64,000 nt of DNA from Lachnospiraceae bacterium. Lineage in GTDB: Bacteria; Bacillota; Clostridia; Lachnospirales; Lachnospiraceae. The notes below the pieces were generated by a model that searched no databases, had not been told where the DNA came from, and saw nothing but the letters and a program-made list of their open reading frames with translations. Below, in pieces: positions 33,548 to 41,425 of this stretch. How positions within the stretch are numbered: position 1 is the stretch's first letter; each line of letters opens with the position of its first letter. A program made the position numbers and the translations under genes. The stretch lies in contig VSND01000014.1 in assembly GCA_009774145.1 (NCBI GenBank), forward strand, positions 1 through 64,000, read 5' to 3'.

Positions 33548-34693
33548 ATGAAGAAGGTAGCGATACTGGGCTCTACCGGTTCCATAGGGACTCAGACACT
33601 GGAAATTGCAAGGACGAATGGAGACCTTGAGATCACGGCTCTGGCAGCAGGATCCAACGTGGAACGGCTGGAGGCGCAGATCCGTGAGTTTCGTCCTTCG
33701 CTTGCCGCCGTATGGGCAGAGGAGAAGGCAAAAGAGCTGAAAAGCCGGATCCGGGATCTGGACGTACGGGTCGTAACAGGCATGGAAGGGCTGATTGAAG
33801 TTGCAGAGCAGCCGGAATCCGGGATACTGGTGACAGCCATTGTGGGAATGATCGGCATCCGCCCGACGATTGCCGCCATGAAGGCGGGAAAGGATATTGC
33901 TCTGGCGAATAAAGAGACTCTGGTAACAGCCGGACATATCATCATGCCACTTGCAGAAGAATGCGGCGTCCGGATTCTTCCGGTGGACAGTGAGCACAGT
34001 GCAATTTTTCAGTGTCTGAATGGAGAAAACAGATGCGAACTGCATAAAATATTACTGACGGCCTCCGGCGGACCGTTTCGGGGAAAGAAAAAAGAAGAAC
34101 TGCGGGAGGTTCAGGTGGAAGATGCACTGAAGCATCCGAACTGGTCCATGGGACGGAAAATCACAATCGATTCTGCGACACTGGTCAACAAAGGGCTGGA
34201 AATGATGGAAGCCAGATGGTTGTTTGGCGTAGAACCGCAGGACATAAAGATCGTTGTCCAGCCCAAAAGCATTATCCATTCCATGGTGGAATTTGCGGAC
34301 GGGGCAGTCATTGCACAGCTTGGGACGCCGGATATGAAGCTGCCGATTCAGTATGCTCTTTATTATCCCCAGAGACGTTATCTGCCGGGAGAGAGGCTGG
34401 ATTTCTGGAAGCTTGGACAGATCACGTTTGAGGAACCGGACATGGAGAATTTTCCAGGACTCAGGCTGGCGTTTGACGCGGCGGCAGCAGGAGGAAGCCT
34501 TCCGACGGTATACAATGCGGCGAATGAGCGGGCAGTTGCACTGTTTCTGGACCGGAAGATCCGTTTTCTGGAGATTCCGGAGCTGATTGAACGCTGTATG
34601 GAAGAACATAAGGCGGTAAAGGCGCCGTCTGTCGAGGAGATACTTCAGACAGAAGCGGAAGTCTATGAGAGAATCGAACAGATGAGGCATTAA
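33548..34693 (+). CDS. dxr: 1-deoxy-D-xylulose 5-phosphate reductoisomerase
   Basis: DXR (IspC) makes methylerythritol phosphate, the first committed step of isoprenoid synthesis, and is the fosmidomycin target. The 381 residues begin with the NADPH loop KVAILGSTGSIGTQTL. LANKETLVTAG, PVDSEHSAIFQCL and NWSMGRKITIDSATL are the substrate and metal motifs. The start follows AGCAGGAG. It supplies precursors for UppS in the same block. Confidence 0.98.
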   Translation: MKKVAILGSTGSIGTQTLEIARTNGDLEITALAAGSNVERLEAQIREFRPSLAAVWAEEKAKELKSRIRDLDVRVVTGMEGLIEVAEQPESGILVTAIVGMIGIRPTIAAMKAGKDIALANKETLVTAGHIIMPLAEECGVRILPVDSEHSAIFQCLNGENRCELHKILLTASGGPFRGKKKEELREVQVEDALKHPNWSMGRKITIDSATLVNKGLEMMEARWLFGVEPQDIKIVVQPKSIIHSMVEFADGAVIAQLGTPDMKLPIQYALYYPQRRYLPGERLDFWKLGQITFEEPDMENFPGLRLAFDAAAAGGSLPTVYNAANERAVALFLDRKIRFLEIPELIERCMEEHKAVKAPSVEEILQTEAEVYERIEQMRH

Positions 34694-34743
34694 GGAACGG
34701 TTGAAAGAGATATGGAACGGATTATAAGAAAGCAGGTGGTAGA

Positions 34744-35772
34744 TTGAGTATTATTCTGGCATTGTTGATCTTCAGTGTCATAGTGATCGTTCATGAACTG
34801 GGACATTTTCTGCTGGCAAAATATAACGGGATCACGGTTACGGAATTCTCGGTAGGCATGGGTCCCAGGCTTTTGAGTCATGAGTGGAGAGGCACCCGTT
34901 ATTCTCTGAAGATTCTGCCGTTTGGAGGATCCTGTATGATGGTGGGAGAAGAAGAGGAAAGTGATGAGGAAGGTTCTTTCGGGAGCAAATCCGTGTGGGC
35001 AAGGATCTCGGTTGTTGCAGCCGGTCCCGTTTTTAACTTCCTGCTCGCTTTTGTGCTGTCCGTAATCATAGTCGCCAATATCGGTTATGACGATACCGTC
35101 GTTGATGTGACGCCGGGATATCCGGCGGCCGAAGCAGGGATGCAGGATGGAGACCGGATCGTGCGGATGGGAGGAAGCAGGACTTATGTGTATCGGGAGA
35201 TCAGTCTGTTTAACAGCCTTCATCAGGGGCAGCCGGCAGAAGTGACCTATCGAAGAGGCGAAGAGGAGTATACAATCAAGATTACGCCTGTAAAAGATGA
35301 AAACGGATATTATCGCTATGGATTTGAAAAGATAAATGTACGGACCAGGGGCAATGTGTTTACGACTGCAGGGTACAGTCTGGCGGAGCTTCGCTACTGG
35401 CTGAAGGCAACGATGGAGAGCCTTCTGAAACTGGTTCAGGGACAGGTGGAACTGAATGATGTATCCGGTCCGGTGGGAATTGTGAATGCGATCGGGGATA
35501 CTTATGAAGAGAGCCGGACGGACGGCTGGTATTATGTGGCGCTGAATATGATCATTATGTCCATCCTGCTGTCTGTGAATCTGGGGGTCATGAATCTTCT
35601 GCCCATACCGGCGCTGGACGGCGGCAGGCTGGTATTCCTGCTGATTGAAGCGGTGCGGGGAAAAGCTCTGCCGCAGGAGAAGGAGAGCATGGTGCATTTT
35701 CTGGGATTTGTTCTTTTGATGGGATTTATGATCGTGGTCCTGATGAATGATATCCGGCAGATTTTCTTATAG
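34744..35772 (+). CDS. rseP: RseP-type site-2 metalloprotease
   Basis: This RIP membrane protease (RasP/RseP) cleaves anti-sigma factors and signal peptide remnants within the membrane. The 342 residues show HELGH in the first helix (zinc site), one PDZ domain (about residues 115-185), and NLLPIPALDGGRLV near the C-terminus, the second zinc motif. The start codon is TTG, placed after GCAGGTGG; no ATG is available before the catalytic helix. It ends the lipid/isoprenoid block. Confidence 0.95.
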   Translation: MSIILALLIFSVIVIVHELGHFLLAKYNGITVTEFSVGMGPRLLSHEWRGTRYSLKILPFGGSCMMVGEEEESDEEGSFGSKSVWARISVVAAGPVFNFLLAFVLSVIIVANIGYDDTVVDVTPGYPAAEAGMQDGDRIVRMGGSRTYVYREISLFNSLHQGQPAEVTYRRGEEEYTIKITPVKDENGYYRYGFEKINVRTRGNVFTTAGYSLAELRYWLKATMESLLKLVQGQVELNDVSGPVGIVNAIGDTYEESRTDGWYYVALNMIIMSILLSVNLGVMNLLPIPALDGGRLVFLLIEAVRGKALPQEKESMVHFLGFVLLMGFMIVVLMNDIRQIFL

Positions 35773-35810
35773 GTTATAGATCAGCAAACGAGAAAAGGGA
35801 GGGCGTTAAA

Positions 35811-36956
35811 ATGGCAATTGTAGAAGTCGTTAAGTATAACGGAAAACCTGATGTACTCGCATGGAAATATCCCAATGAAGAATTAGGTACATGGACGCAG
35901 TTGATTGTAAATGAGTCGCAGGAAGCGGTTCTGGTAAAGGGCGGAAAGGTTTTTGATGTTTTTGACAGCGGACGCCATACGCTTGAAACTGCCAATATTC
36001 CGATTCTTAATAAAATTATTAATCTTCCGTTTGGAGGAAGAAGTCCGTTTACCGCAGAGGTGTGGTATATCAACAAGGGTTATAATCTTGATATTAAATG
36101 GGGAACGCCAAGTCCTGTTCAGATTCAGGATCCGAAGTATGGAATCTTTGTGCCTGTCCGCGCGAACGGGGTGTTTGGCATTCGTATATCTGATGCCGGG
36201 AAGTTTTTGATAAAACTTGTGGCGACAATGCCGGCCTTTGATGCGATGACTGTTACAAAGTATTTCAGAGGTCTTTATGTTACGAGAATAAAAGATGCCA
36301 TTTCTACTTATCTGATTCATGAGAAGATCGGCATTCTGGAAATCAATGCATATCTTGATGAAATCTCGCAGTACATGAAAGACAAAATTCAGCCGGTAAT
36401 GGATGAATATGGAATTGAACTTGTATCTTTCTTTGTGAATGAAATCAGCGTTCCGGAAGATGACACGGCAGTCAAGAAACTGAAAGACGCTTTATCCAAG
36501 AAAGCGGAAATGGATATCATTGGCTATAACTATCATCAGGAACGTTCTTTCGATACGCTGGAAGGCGCAGCTAAAAACACGGGATCCGGCACAGCCCCTC
36601 TGATGGGAGCCGGTATGGGATTTGGAATGGGCCAGGGTTTTGGCGCCGTATTCGGCAGTATGGCGCAGGAGATTCAGCTGAATCATTCTGGGGCAGCTGT
36701 GAAGGAATGCCCGAAGTGTCATGCACGTATTCCGCGGACACAGAGATTTTGCGGCGGATGCGGCTTTGATACAGAAAAGAAGCCGGACTCTTCTGAATCT
36801 GCGTCTATGGCCTGTTCGTCCTGCGGCGGAGAAATCACCGGAAATACAAAGTTTTGTCCTGAGTGCGGCAGAAAGATAAACCATTGCCCGAACTGCGGGA
36901 ATGATATGGAGGATCATGCAGCCAGGTGTGACAGCTGCGGCTATGTAAAACCGTAG
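35811..36956 (+). CDS. SPFH-domain protein with zinc ribbons (YdjI-like)
   Basis: This 381-residue protein has an N-terminal SPFH/band 7-like domain (about 20-260; YKY-type start, later YGIELVSFFVNEISVPED), a Gly/Met-rich linker (GMGFGMGQGFG), and C-terminal zinc ribbons with paired CxxC motifs (CPKC, CGGC, CSSC, CPEC, CPNC, CDSC). It resembles B. subtilis YdjI, which works with YdjG, YdjH and PspA at stressed membranes. It stops at TAG (36954), but the same frame stays open for 48 more codons of zinc ribbon. Two membrane-protein genes follow closely. Start follows AGGGAGGG. Confidence 0.85.
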   Translation: MAIVEVVKYNGKPDVLAWKYPNEELGTWTQLIVNESQEAVLVKGGKVFDVFDSGRHTLETANIPILNKIINLPFGGRSPFTAEVWYINKGYNLDIKWGTPSPVQIQDPKYGIFVPVRANGVFGIRISDAGKFLIKLVATMPAFDAMTVTKYFRGLYVTRIKDAISTYLIHEKIGILEINAYLDEISQYMKDKIQPVMDEYGIELVSFFVNEISVPEDDTAVKKLKDALSKKAEMDIIGYNYHQERSFDTLEGAAKNTGSGTAPLMGAGMGFGMGQGFGAVFGSMAQEIQLNHSGAAVKECPKCHARIPRTQRFCGGCGFDTEKKPDSSESASMACSSCGGEITGNTKFCPECGRKINHCPNCGNDMEDHAARCDSCGYVKP

Positions 36957-37103
36957 CAGTGTCCAGGATGCGGCGCCGAGATTTCTTCCAGATCAAAATT
37001 CTGTCCGGAATGCGGTCATGTTCTGGCAAAGTTGTGTCCGAAGTGCAGTTCTCCGGTGGAAGATGATGAGAAATTCTGCTCGGAATGCGGCGCAAGACTG
37101 TAG
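36957..37103 (+). other. In-frame zinc-ribbon extension after amber codon
   Basis: Directly after the TAG of the SPFH gene the frame continues with 48 sense codons and then TAG at 37101. They encode two more ribbons: CPGC with CPEC, then CPKC with CSEC. The sequence is typical coding DNA and ends 12 bases before the next gene. This is either a recent CAG-to-TAG-type nonsense change or a site of readthrough. A full protein would have about 430 residues. Confidence 0.85.
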
Positions 37104-37115
37104 AGGGGGGATTCA

Positions 37116-37535
37116 ATGAACAGACGAAGTATCATCATATTCATCTGCGGCGTTATTACTTTGTCCGCGACAATTATGATATCCATGACATGCATTGATG
37201 ACTGGTCCGGCTTGACGGGATGGGCATTTTCTGCAATGCTCTGGTCTGAAATTTTTTTCTTTGGCGGACTTGTTTTTGCAGAATGGGCTGCCGGGAAAGG
37301 AGAACAGATTATGATCCGTGCTGCCCTTTACGTCCTGCTTTCAGGATATGTGACAGTAAACATTCCGGTATCTGTTTTGTTTATTGCTTTTTTTAAAAAG
37401 GCGACAACTGCTTTTACGGTTATTGAAGTTATCCTGTTTGCGGTTGTTTTCATTGCTATTGTTGTTTCCCTGGCAGCAGGCAGAAGTGTTCGTCAGTCAA
37501 ATGAATTACAGTCTGCAAAGGAAGGACGGGTGTAG
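37116..37535 (+). CDS. Small membrane protein in SPFH cluster
   Basis: This 139-residue protein has about four membrane helices (SIIIFICGVITLSATIMIS, a middle pair, and VIEVILFAVVFIAIVVSLAAG) and a short polar C-terminal tail. No family is recognised. The start follows AGAGGGGGG, a strong ribosome binding site, and the next gene begins two bases after its stop codon. It probably acts with the SPFH and zinc-ribbon proteins on either side. Confidence 0.7.
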   Translation: MNRRSIIIFICGVITLSATIMISMTCIDDWSGLTGWAFSAMLWSEIFFFGGLVFAEWAAGKGEQIMIRAALYVLLSGYVTVNIPVSVLFIAFFKKATTAFTVIEVILFAVVFIAIVVSLAAGRSVRQSNELQSAKEGRV

Positions 37536-37537
37536 GA

Positions 37538-38227
37538 ATGGCACGGAATAATGTAAAAAAAGCAAAAGGAGCTCCATGGGGTGTAATTATCTTTTTTCTG
37601 ATATTTTTTTTCTATATTGGTATCCCTTTGATGCTTTCCAAGTTACATAAAGATAAAGAACATATGCTCGCCAATGCTAAAAAAACAATGACTGTGGGCT
37701 GGATTATTTTCGGATTTGGAGTTATTTATATGGTCGTGTGCCTTGCCGGAGGACTGACTGCGGAGGGCGTCAGCGGTATACGGACACTGGTTATTGGGAC
37801 AGCAGTTTCGTGCAGCGGTGGATATGCCATTGTAAGACACGCAAAGAAATATAAGATGCTGGGATTAAAACATGAACGGTATATTCTTGCCGCATCCCGT
37901 TTGCCGGTTGGTTCTCTGGATGATATGGCATATGTTTTGGGAGAAACTTTTGAGGTCACATCTCAGAATCTCCAGGACCTGATTGATAATGGTCTGCTGG
38001 AAGACAGCTATATTGATCAGACGCGCCGAATACTTGTTTCTCCTGTAGTTGGAAGCAGATACAGAACTCAGCTGGGACAGGGTTCTGCAGATACCGGTGA
38101 TGCTCCGCAGGCAAAGGATTCGAAGCCTGGAGTCAGAGCGGTAAAGTGCCCGAACTGTGGCGGTATGAACCATATTACGAACGGCGCCGGGAATATCTGT
38201 GATTACTGCGGTTCTCCGTTGGAATGA
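37538..38227 (+). CDS. Membrane protein with C-terminal zinc ribbon
   Basis: This 229-residue protein has a basic start, about four membrane helices in the first half (GVIIFFLIFFFYIGIPLML, MTVGWIIFGFGVIYMVVC), then a soluble part with a winged-helix-like segment (EVTSQNLQDLIDNGLLEDSYID). A C-terminal zinc ribbon, CPNCGGMNH...CDYCGSPLE, ends it. The winged-helix plus ribbon build recalls YdjG/YdjH-like membrane stress proteins. It is the last gene of the SPFH cluster. Confidence 0.7.
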   Translation: MARNNVKKAKGAPWGVIIFFLIFFFYIGIPLMLSKLHKDKEHMLANAKKTMTVGWIIFGFGVIYMVVCLAGGLTAEGVSGIRTLVIGTAVSCSGGYAIVRHAKKYKMLGLKHERYILAASRLPVGSLDDMAYVLGETFEVTSQNLQDLIDNGLLEDSYIDQTRRILVSPVVGSRYRTQLGQGSADTGDAPQAKDSKPGVRAVKCPNCGGMNHITNGAGNICDYCGSPLE

Positions 38228-38338
38228 TGACATTGATGTTGCTTTTCACGGGGGTGGTTGGCGGCCTGTGCCCGGGGCTTCTGTGCTCTGCATTCGTATG
38301 GAATGGATCGGACAGCGCTGCAGAACCCAATTTGATTA

Positions 38339-38367
38339 TTCCAAAATGTCAGGAGATATGCTATAAT
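38339..38367 (+). promoter_or_regulatory. Promoter upstream of ychF
   Basis: TTCCAA and a perfect TATAAT are separated by 17 bases. The leader to ychF is about 150 bases and includes a possible 28-codon reading frame. The part of the gap before the promoter (38228-38338) shows nothing I can name. Confidence 0.65.
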
Positions 38368-38407
38368 ACCAGATTGTAGCAAACAAAACCTGTATATATA
38401 ACCGAGG

Positions 38408-38494
38408 ATGAGAAAAAAATTAAGAGCTTTAAACAGGCATTCAAGACTGGCTGACAGTGAGGAAATGATGCGGCAGTCAATGGAAGATGTTTGA
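38408..38494 (+). CDS. Possible 28-residue leader peptide before ychF
   Basis: ATG follows CCGAGG, and 28 codons (MRKKLRALNRHSRLADSEEM and eight more) end in TGA 33 bases before ychF. The peptide is basic at the start and has no known relatives. It may be a real small gene, an uORF that couples to ychF, or chance. The only support is the position inside the ychF transcript. Confidence 0.25.
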   Translation: MRKKLRALNRHSRLADSEEMMRQSMEDV

Positions 38495-38527
38495 AATCCT
38501 TGAAAATAAAGGAGATGTGAGAAGATT

Positions 38528-39628
38528 ATGAAATTAGGCATCGTAGGCCTGCCGAATGTGGGCAAAAGTACACTTTTTAATTCCCTGACGAAAGCAGGGG
38601 CGGAATCGGCCAATTACCCGTTCTGCACAATTGATCCGAATGTGGGTGTGGTGGCAGTGCCGGATGAGAGGCTGGGAAAGCTGGCGGCACTATATGATTC
38701 TGTGAAGATTACGCCTGCAGTCATTGAATTTGTGGATATTGCAGGACTTGTAAAGGGCGCATCCAAAGGAGAAGGACTGGGCAATCAGTTTCTTGCCAAT
38801 ATCCGGGAGGTGGATGCCATTGTGCACGTGGTGCGCTGCTTTGAAGACGGCAACGTGATTCATGTGGATGGAAGCATTGATCCGCTGCGCGACATTGAAA
38901 CGATCAATCTGGAACTGATTTTTTCAGATATTGAGATTCTGGAGAGAAGGATTGCAAAAACCTCAAAAGGAGCGAGAAATGACAAAGCCCTTGCAAAAGA
39001 GCTGGAGCTTCTGAAAAAAGTCAAGGCGCATCTGGAGGAAGGGCGAACGGCTAAAAGTTTTGAAGAACTGGAAGACGATGAGGAGAGGGCATGGCTGGAA
39101 GCCTGCAATCTTCTGACTTATAAACCGGTCATTTTTGCCGCCAATGTGGCAGAGGATGACCTGGCGGATGACGGTGTATCCAACGAGCATGTAAAAGCGG
39201 TCCGGGGCTTCGCCGCATCGGAAAACAGTGAAGTGTTTGTCATCTGCGCCCAGATCGAGCAGGAAATTGCGGAACTGGAAGACGACGAAAAAAAGATGTT
39301 TCTGGAAGATCTGGGCATCACGCAGTCCGGCCTGGATAAACTGATCCAGGCAAGCTACCGTCTGCTTGGGCTGATCAGCTTTCTGACTGCCGGTGAAAAA
39401 GAAACCCGGGCATGGACGATCCGGGTCGGCACAAAGGCGCCCCAGGCTGCCGGAAAGATCCATTCCGATTTTGAAAGGGGCTTTATCCGGGCAGAAGTCG
39501 TGAATTATCAGTCTCTTCTGGACTGCGGCTCCATCGCCGCTGCAAAGGCAAAAGGAATTGTGGGGAGCGAAGGCAAGGAATATGTGATGAAGGATGGGGA
39601 CGTGGTAGAGTTTCTGTTCAACGTGTAA
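38528..39628 (+). CDS. ychF: Redox-regulated ATPase YchF (OLA1 family)
   Basis: YchF is an Obg-related P-loop protein that hydrolyses ATP and binds the ribosome. The 366 residues have G1 GLPNVGKST, G3 DIAGLVKGASKGEGLG, the coiled-coil insert in the middle and a C-terminal TGS domain ending GDVVEFLFNV. The usual G4 motif is replaced (FAANVAEDD), as known for this ATP-preferring subfamily. The start follows AAAGGAGATG. Confidence 0.97.
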   Translation: MKLGIVGLPNVGKSTLFNSLTKAGAESANYPFCTIDPNVGVVAVPDERLGKLAALYDSVKITPAVIEFVDIAGLVKGASKGEGLGNQFLANIREVDAIVHVVRCFEDGNVIHVDGSIDPLRDIETINLELIFSDIEILERRIAKTSKGARNDKALAKELELLKKVKAHLEEGRTAKSFEELEDDEERAWLEACNLLTYKPVIFAANVAEDDLADDGVSNEHVKAVRGFAASENSEVFVICAQIEQEIAELEDDEKKMFLEDLGITQSGLDKLIQASYRLLGLISFLTAGEKETRAWTIRVGTKAPQAAGKIHSDFERGFIRAEVVNYQSLLDCGSIAAAKAKGIVGSEGKEYVMKDGDVVEFLFNV

Positions 39629-39635
39629 GGCATCC

Positions 39636-39667
39636 GTTTGTCGAAATTTGTCGACAAACTTTTGTTG
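39636..39667 (+). terminator. Terminator after ychF
   Basis: GTTTGTCGA / TCGACAAAC perfect 9-bp stem followed by TTTTGTTG. Confidence 0.75.
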
Positions 39668-39741
39668 AAAAATGTTGGAAAAAGCAATAGAATAGAGTTG
39701 TAAGCTGTACCGGGCAGTTTACTTGGAAAGGATTTTCATCG

Positions 39742-40638
39742 ATGAACACAGCAATAAACTTTCCGCATCTGGGTATCTACCTGGATCATGTGGGAAAATC
39801 CATCTCTGTTTTCGGGTTCGAGATTGCCTATTACGGGATTATTATGGGAAGTTCAATCCTGTTGGGGTTGTTCCTGGCAGAAAGGGAGGCAAAGAGGACC
39901 GGACAGGATCCGGACACCTATACAGATATGATCATTTATGCGATCATCTTCTCCATTATCTGTGCGAGGGCGTATTATGTGATTTTCTCATGGGAGAACT
40001 ATAAGGATAACCTGCTCAGTATTTTTAATCTGAGACAGGGGGGCATTGCGATTTACGGCTCGCTGATCGGTGCAGTAGCTACGGTGTATGTGTATTGTAA
40101 GGTGAAAAAACTGTCGTTTCTCCAGATGACGGATACGGCCTGCATGGGGCTTGTTGCAGGACAGATTCTGGGGCGCTGGGGAAATTTTTTTAATCGAGAA
40201 GCCTTCGGAGGCTATACAGATGGACTTCTGGCCATGCAGTTACCGGTAAGCGCAGTACGTGCCCACGAGATTACGGACGAAATGTGGGCGCATGTACAGG
40301 TAATTGGAGGAGAGCAGTTTATACAGGTGCACCCTACGTTCCTCTATGAATCATTGTGGAACCTTGGGGTCATCTGTTTCCTGTACTGGTATCGCACGAG
40401 GAAAAAATTCCAGGGTGAGCTGTTTCTGGTCTATCTTCTTGGATATGGACTGGGACGGGTCTGGATCGAAGCTCTTCGGACTGACCAGCTTCAGATCGGA
40501 AATACAGGGATTCCTGTATCTCAGCTGCTGGCAGGCGTGCTGATTCTTTTTTCTCTTTGCATGATCTTTCTGGGTAGAAAGAAGAATATGAGCGAGGAGG
40601 ATTATGGACGGACAAATGAATATCAAGACAGCGATTGA
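39742..40638 (+). CDS. lgt: Prolipoprotein diacylglyceryl transferase
   Basis: Lgt attaches diacylglycerol to the lipobox cysteine of prolipoproteins, the first step of lipoprotein maturation, needed for the binding proteins and lipoproteins elsewhere in this window. The 298 residues have about seven membrane helices, and GQILGRWGNFFNREAFG is the Lgt signature. The ATG follows GAAAGGA with a modest gap. Its last 35 bases overlap a small Spo0E-like gene in another frame. Confidence 0.96.
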   Translation: MNTAINFPHLGIYLDHVGKSISVFGFEIAYYGIIMGSSILLGLFLAEREAKRTGQDPDTYTDMIIYAIIFSIICARAYYVIFSWENYKDNLLSIFNLRQGGIAIYGSLIGAVATVYVYCKVKKLSFLQMTDTACMGLVAGQILGRWGNFFNREAFGGYTDGLLAMQLPVSAVRAHEITDEMWAHVQVIGGEQFIQVHPTFLYESLWNLGVICFLYWYRTRKKFQGELFLVYLLGYGLGRVWIEALRTDQLQIGNTGIPVSQLLAGVLILFSLCMIFLGRKKNMSEEDYGRTNEYQDSD

Positions 40639-40780
40639 AGGACAGCGAAGGAAGTTGGATTGCATGGCATTTTGGACGGATGATCTGACAAAACTTCTTG
40701 TTGAGGCACAAAAGATGGATCGTATGATTGAGATATACGAGAGCCGACAGGTGGTCAGACGCACGAGAAAAAATGCGTGA
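40604..40780 (+). CDS. Spo0E-like aspartyl-phosphate phosphatase, small
   Basis: This 58-residue protein starts at ATG 40604 behind a perfect AGGAGG, inside the 3' end of lgt. The pattern IExxRxxL followed by AQKMDRMIEIY matches the two-helix Spo0E-like fold, in which SQxLDxxIxxY carries the motif that removes phosphate from Spo0A~P; here the first Ser is Ala. Such proteins delay sporulation. The overlap with lgt suggests coupled translation. The call rests on a short motif only, so it is moderate. Confidence 0.6.
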   Translation: MDGQMNIKTAIEGQRRKLDCMAFWTDDLTKLLVEAQKMDRMIEIYESRQVVRRTRKNA

Positions 40781-40788
40781 AGACAATT

Positions 40789-40845
40789 TACAGGAAAACA
40801 GGGACTGCTGCACAAAGACCGTGCAGCAGTCCCTGTTTTCCTGTA
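40789..40845. terminator. Perfect 25-bp hairpin after the Spo0E-like gene
   Basis: Bases 40789-40813 and 40821-40845 are perfect inverse copies (arm starts TACAGGAAAACAGGGACTGC) with a 7-base loop. AAAA/TTTT lies inside the stem. It likely ends transcription from lgt and separates it from the mra promoter. Confidence 0.75.
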
Positions 40846-40870
40846 CTGAAGAAATACTTAAGAAACGGTA

Positions 40871-40947
40871 TTGCATTTTTCAGGATTTCAGGTTATGATA
40901 AACAAAGAAGTGGTGGAAAGTGGTATAAAGTGGTTCAAAGAGGAAGA
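40871..40947 (+). promoter_or_regulatory. mra operon promoter with MraZ boxes
   Basis: TTGCAT (40871-40876) and TATGAT (40894-40899) are 17 bases apart. Just downstream, four direct repeats of AAGTGGT-like sequence begin at 40908, 40918, 40928 and 40938, exactly 10 bp apart; the last is AAGAGGA. Tandem TGG repeats of this spacing before mraZ are the known binding sites of MraZ, which controls its own operon. Confidence 0.85.
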
Positions 40948-40983
40948 TGAATGGCGGACCATGGTGAGAGCGGGTGGAGATCG

Positions 40984-41415
40984 ATGTTTATGGGAGAGTA
41001 CAGACATACGGTGGATCCCAAAGGCAGGCTGACCGTCCCCTCCAGATTCCGTGAACTGTTAGGTACAGAATTTGTGGTAACCAGGGGCCTGGATGGCTGT
41101 CTCTTTGTATACCCCATGGACAGCTGGGGTGTTTACGTGGAGGAACTGAAAAAACTGCCCTTAACAGATAAAAATGCCAGGCTTTTCACACGCTTTATCA
41201 TAGCAGGTGCTACAACCTGTGAACTGGACAGGCAGGGAAGGATTCTGCTTCCGGTGACGCTCCGTGAATTTGCAGGCATTGAAAAGGATGTGCTTCTCGC
41301 AGGTATGCTGGATCACATTGAAATCTGGAATGAAGAACACTGGAAAGAAAATGCGGATTTCAGCGATATGGATGCGATTGCCAGCCATCTGAATGATCTG
41401 TGCAGCAAAGTATAG
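40984..41415 (+). CDS. mraZ: Transcriptional regulator MraZ
   Basis: MraZ is a ring-forming AbrB-like DNA-binding protein that represses the division and cell wall (dcw) operon. The 143 residues start MFMGEYRHTVDPKGRL, the normal family start, and contain the second repeat (ATTCELDRQGRILLP). The ATG at 40984 has GGTGGAG close upstream; an alternative ATG at 40951 would add 11 residues without homology. Its target repeats lie directly upstream. Confidence 0.96.
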   Translation: MFMGEYRHTVDPKGRLTVPSRFRELLGTEFVVTRGLDGCLFVYPMDSWGVYVEELKKLPLTDKNARLFTRFIIAGATTCELDRQGRILLPVTLREFAGIEKDVLLAGMLDHIEIWNEEHWKENADFSDMDAIASHLNDLCSKV

Positions 41416-41425
41416 AGGAGGGTCT

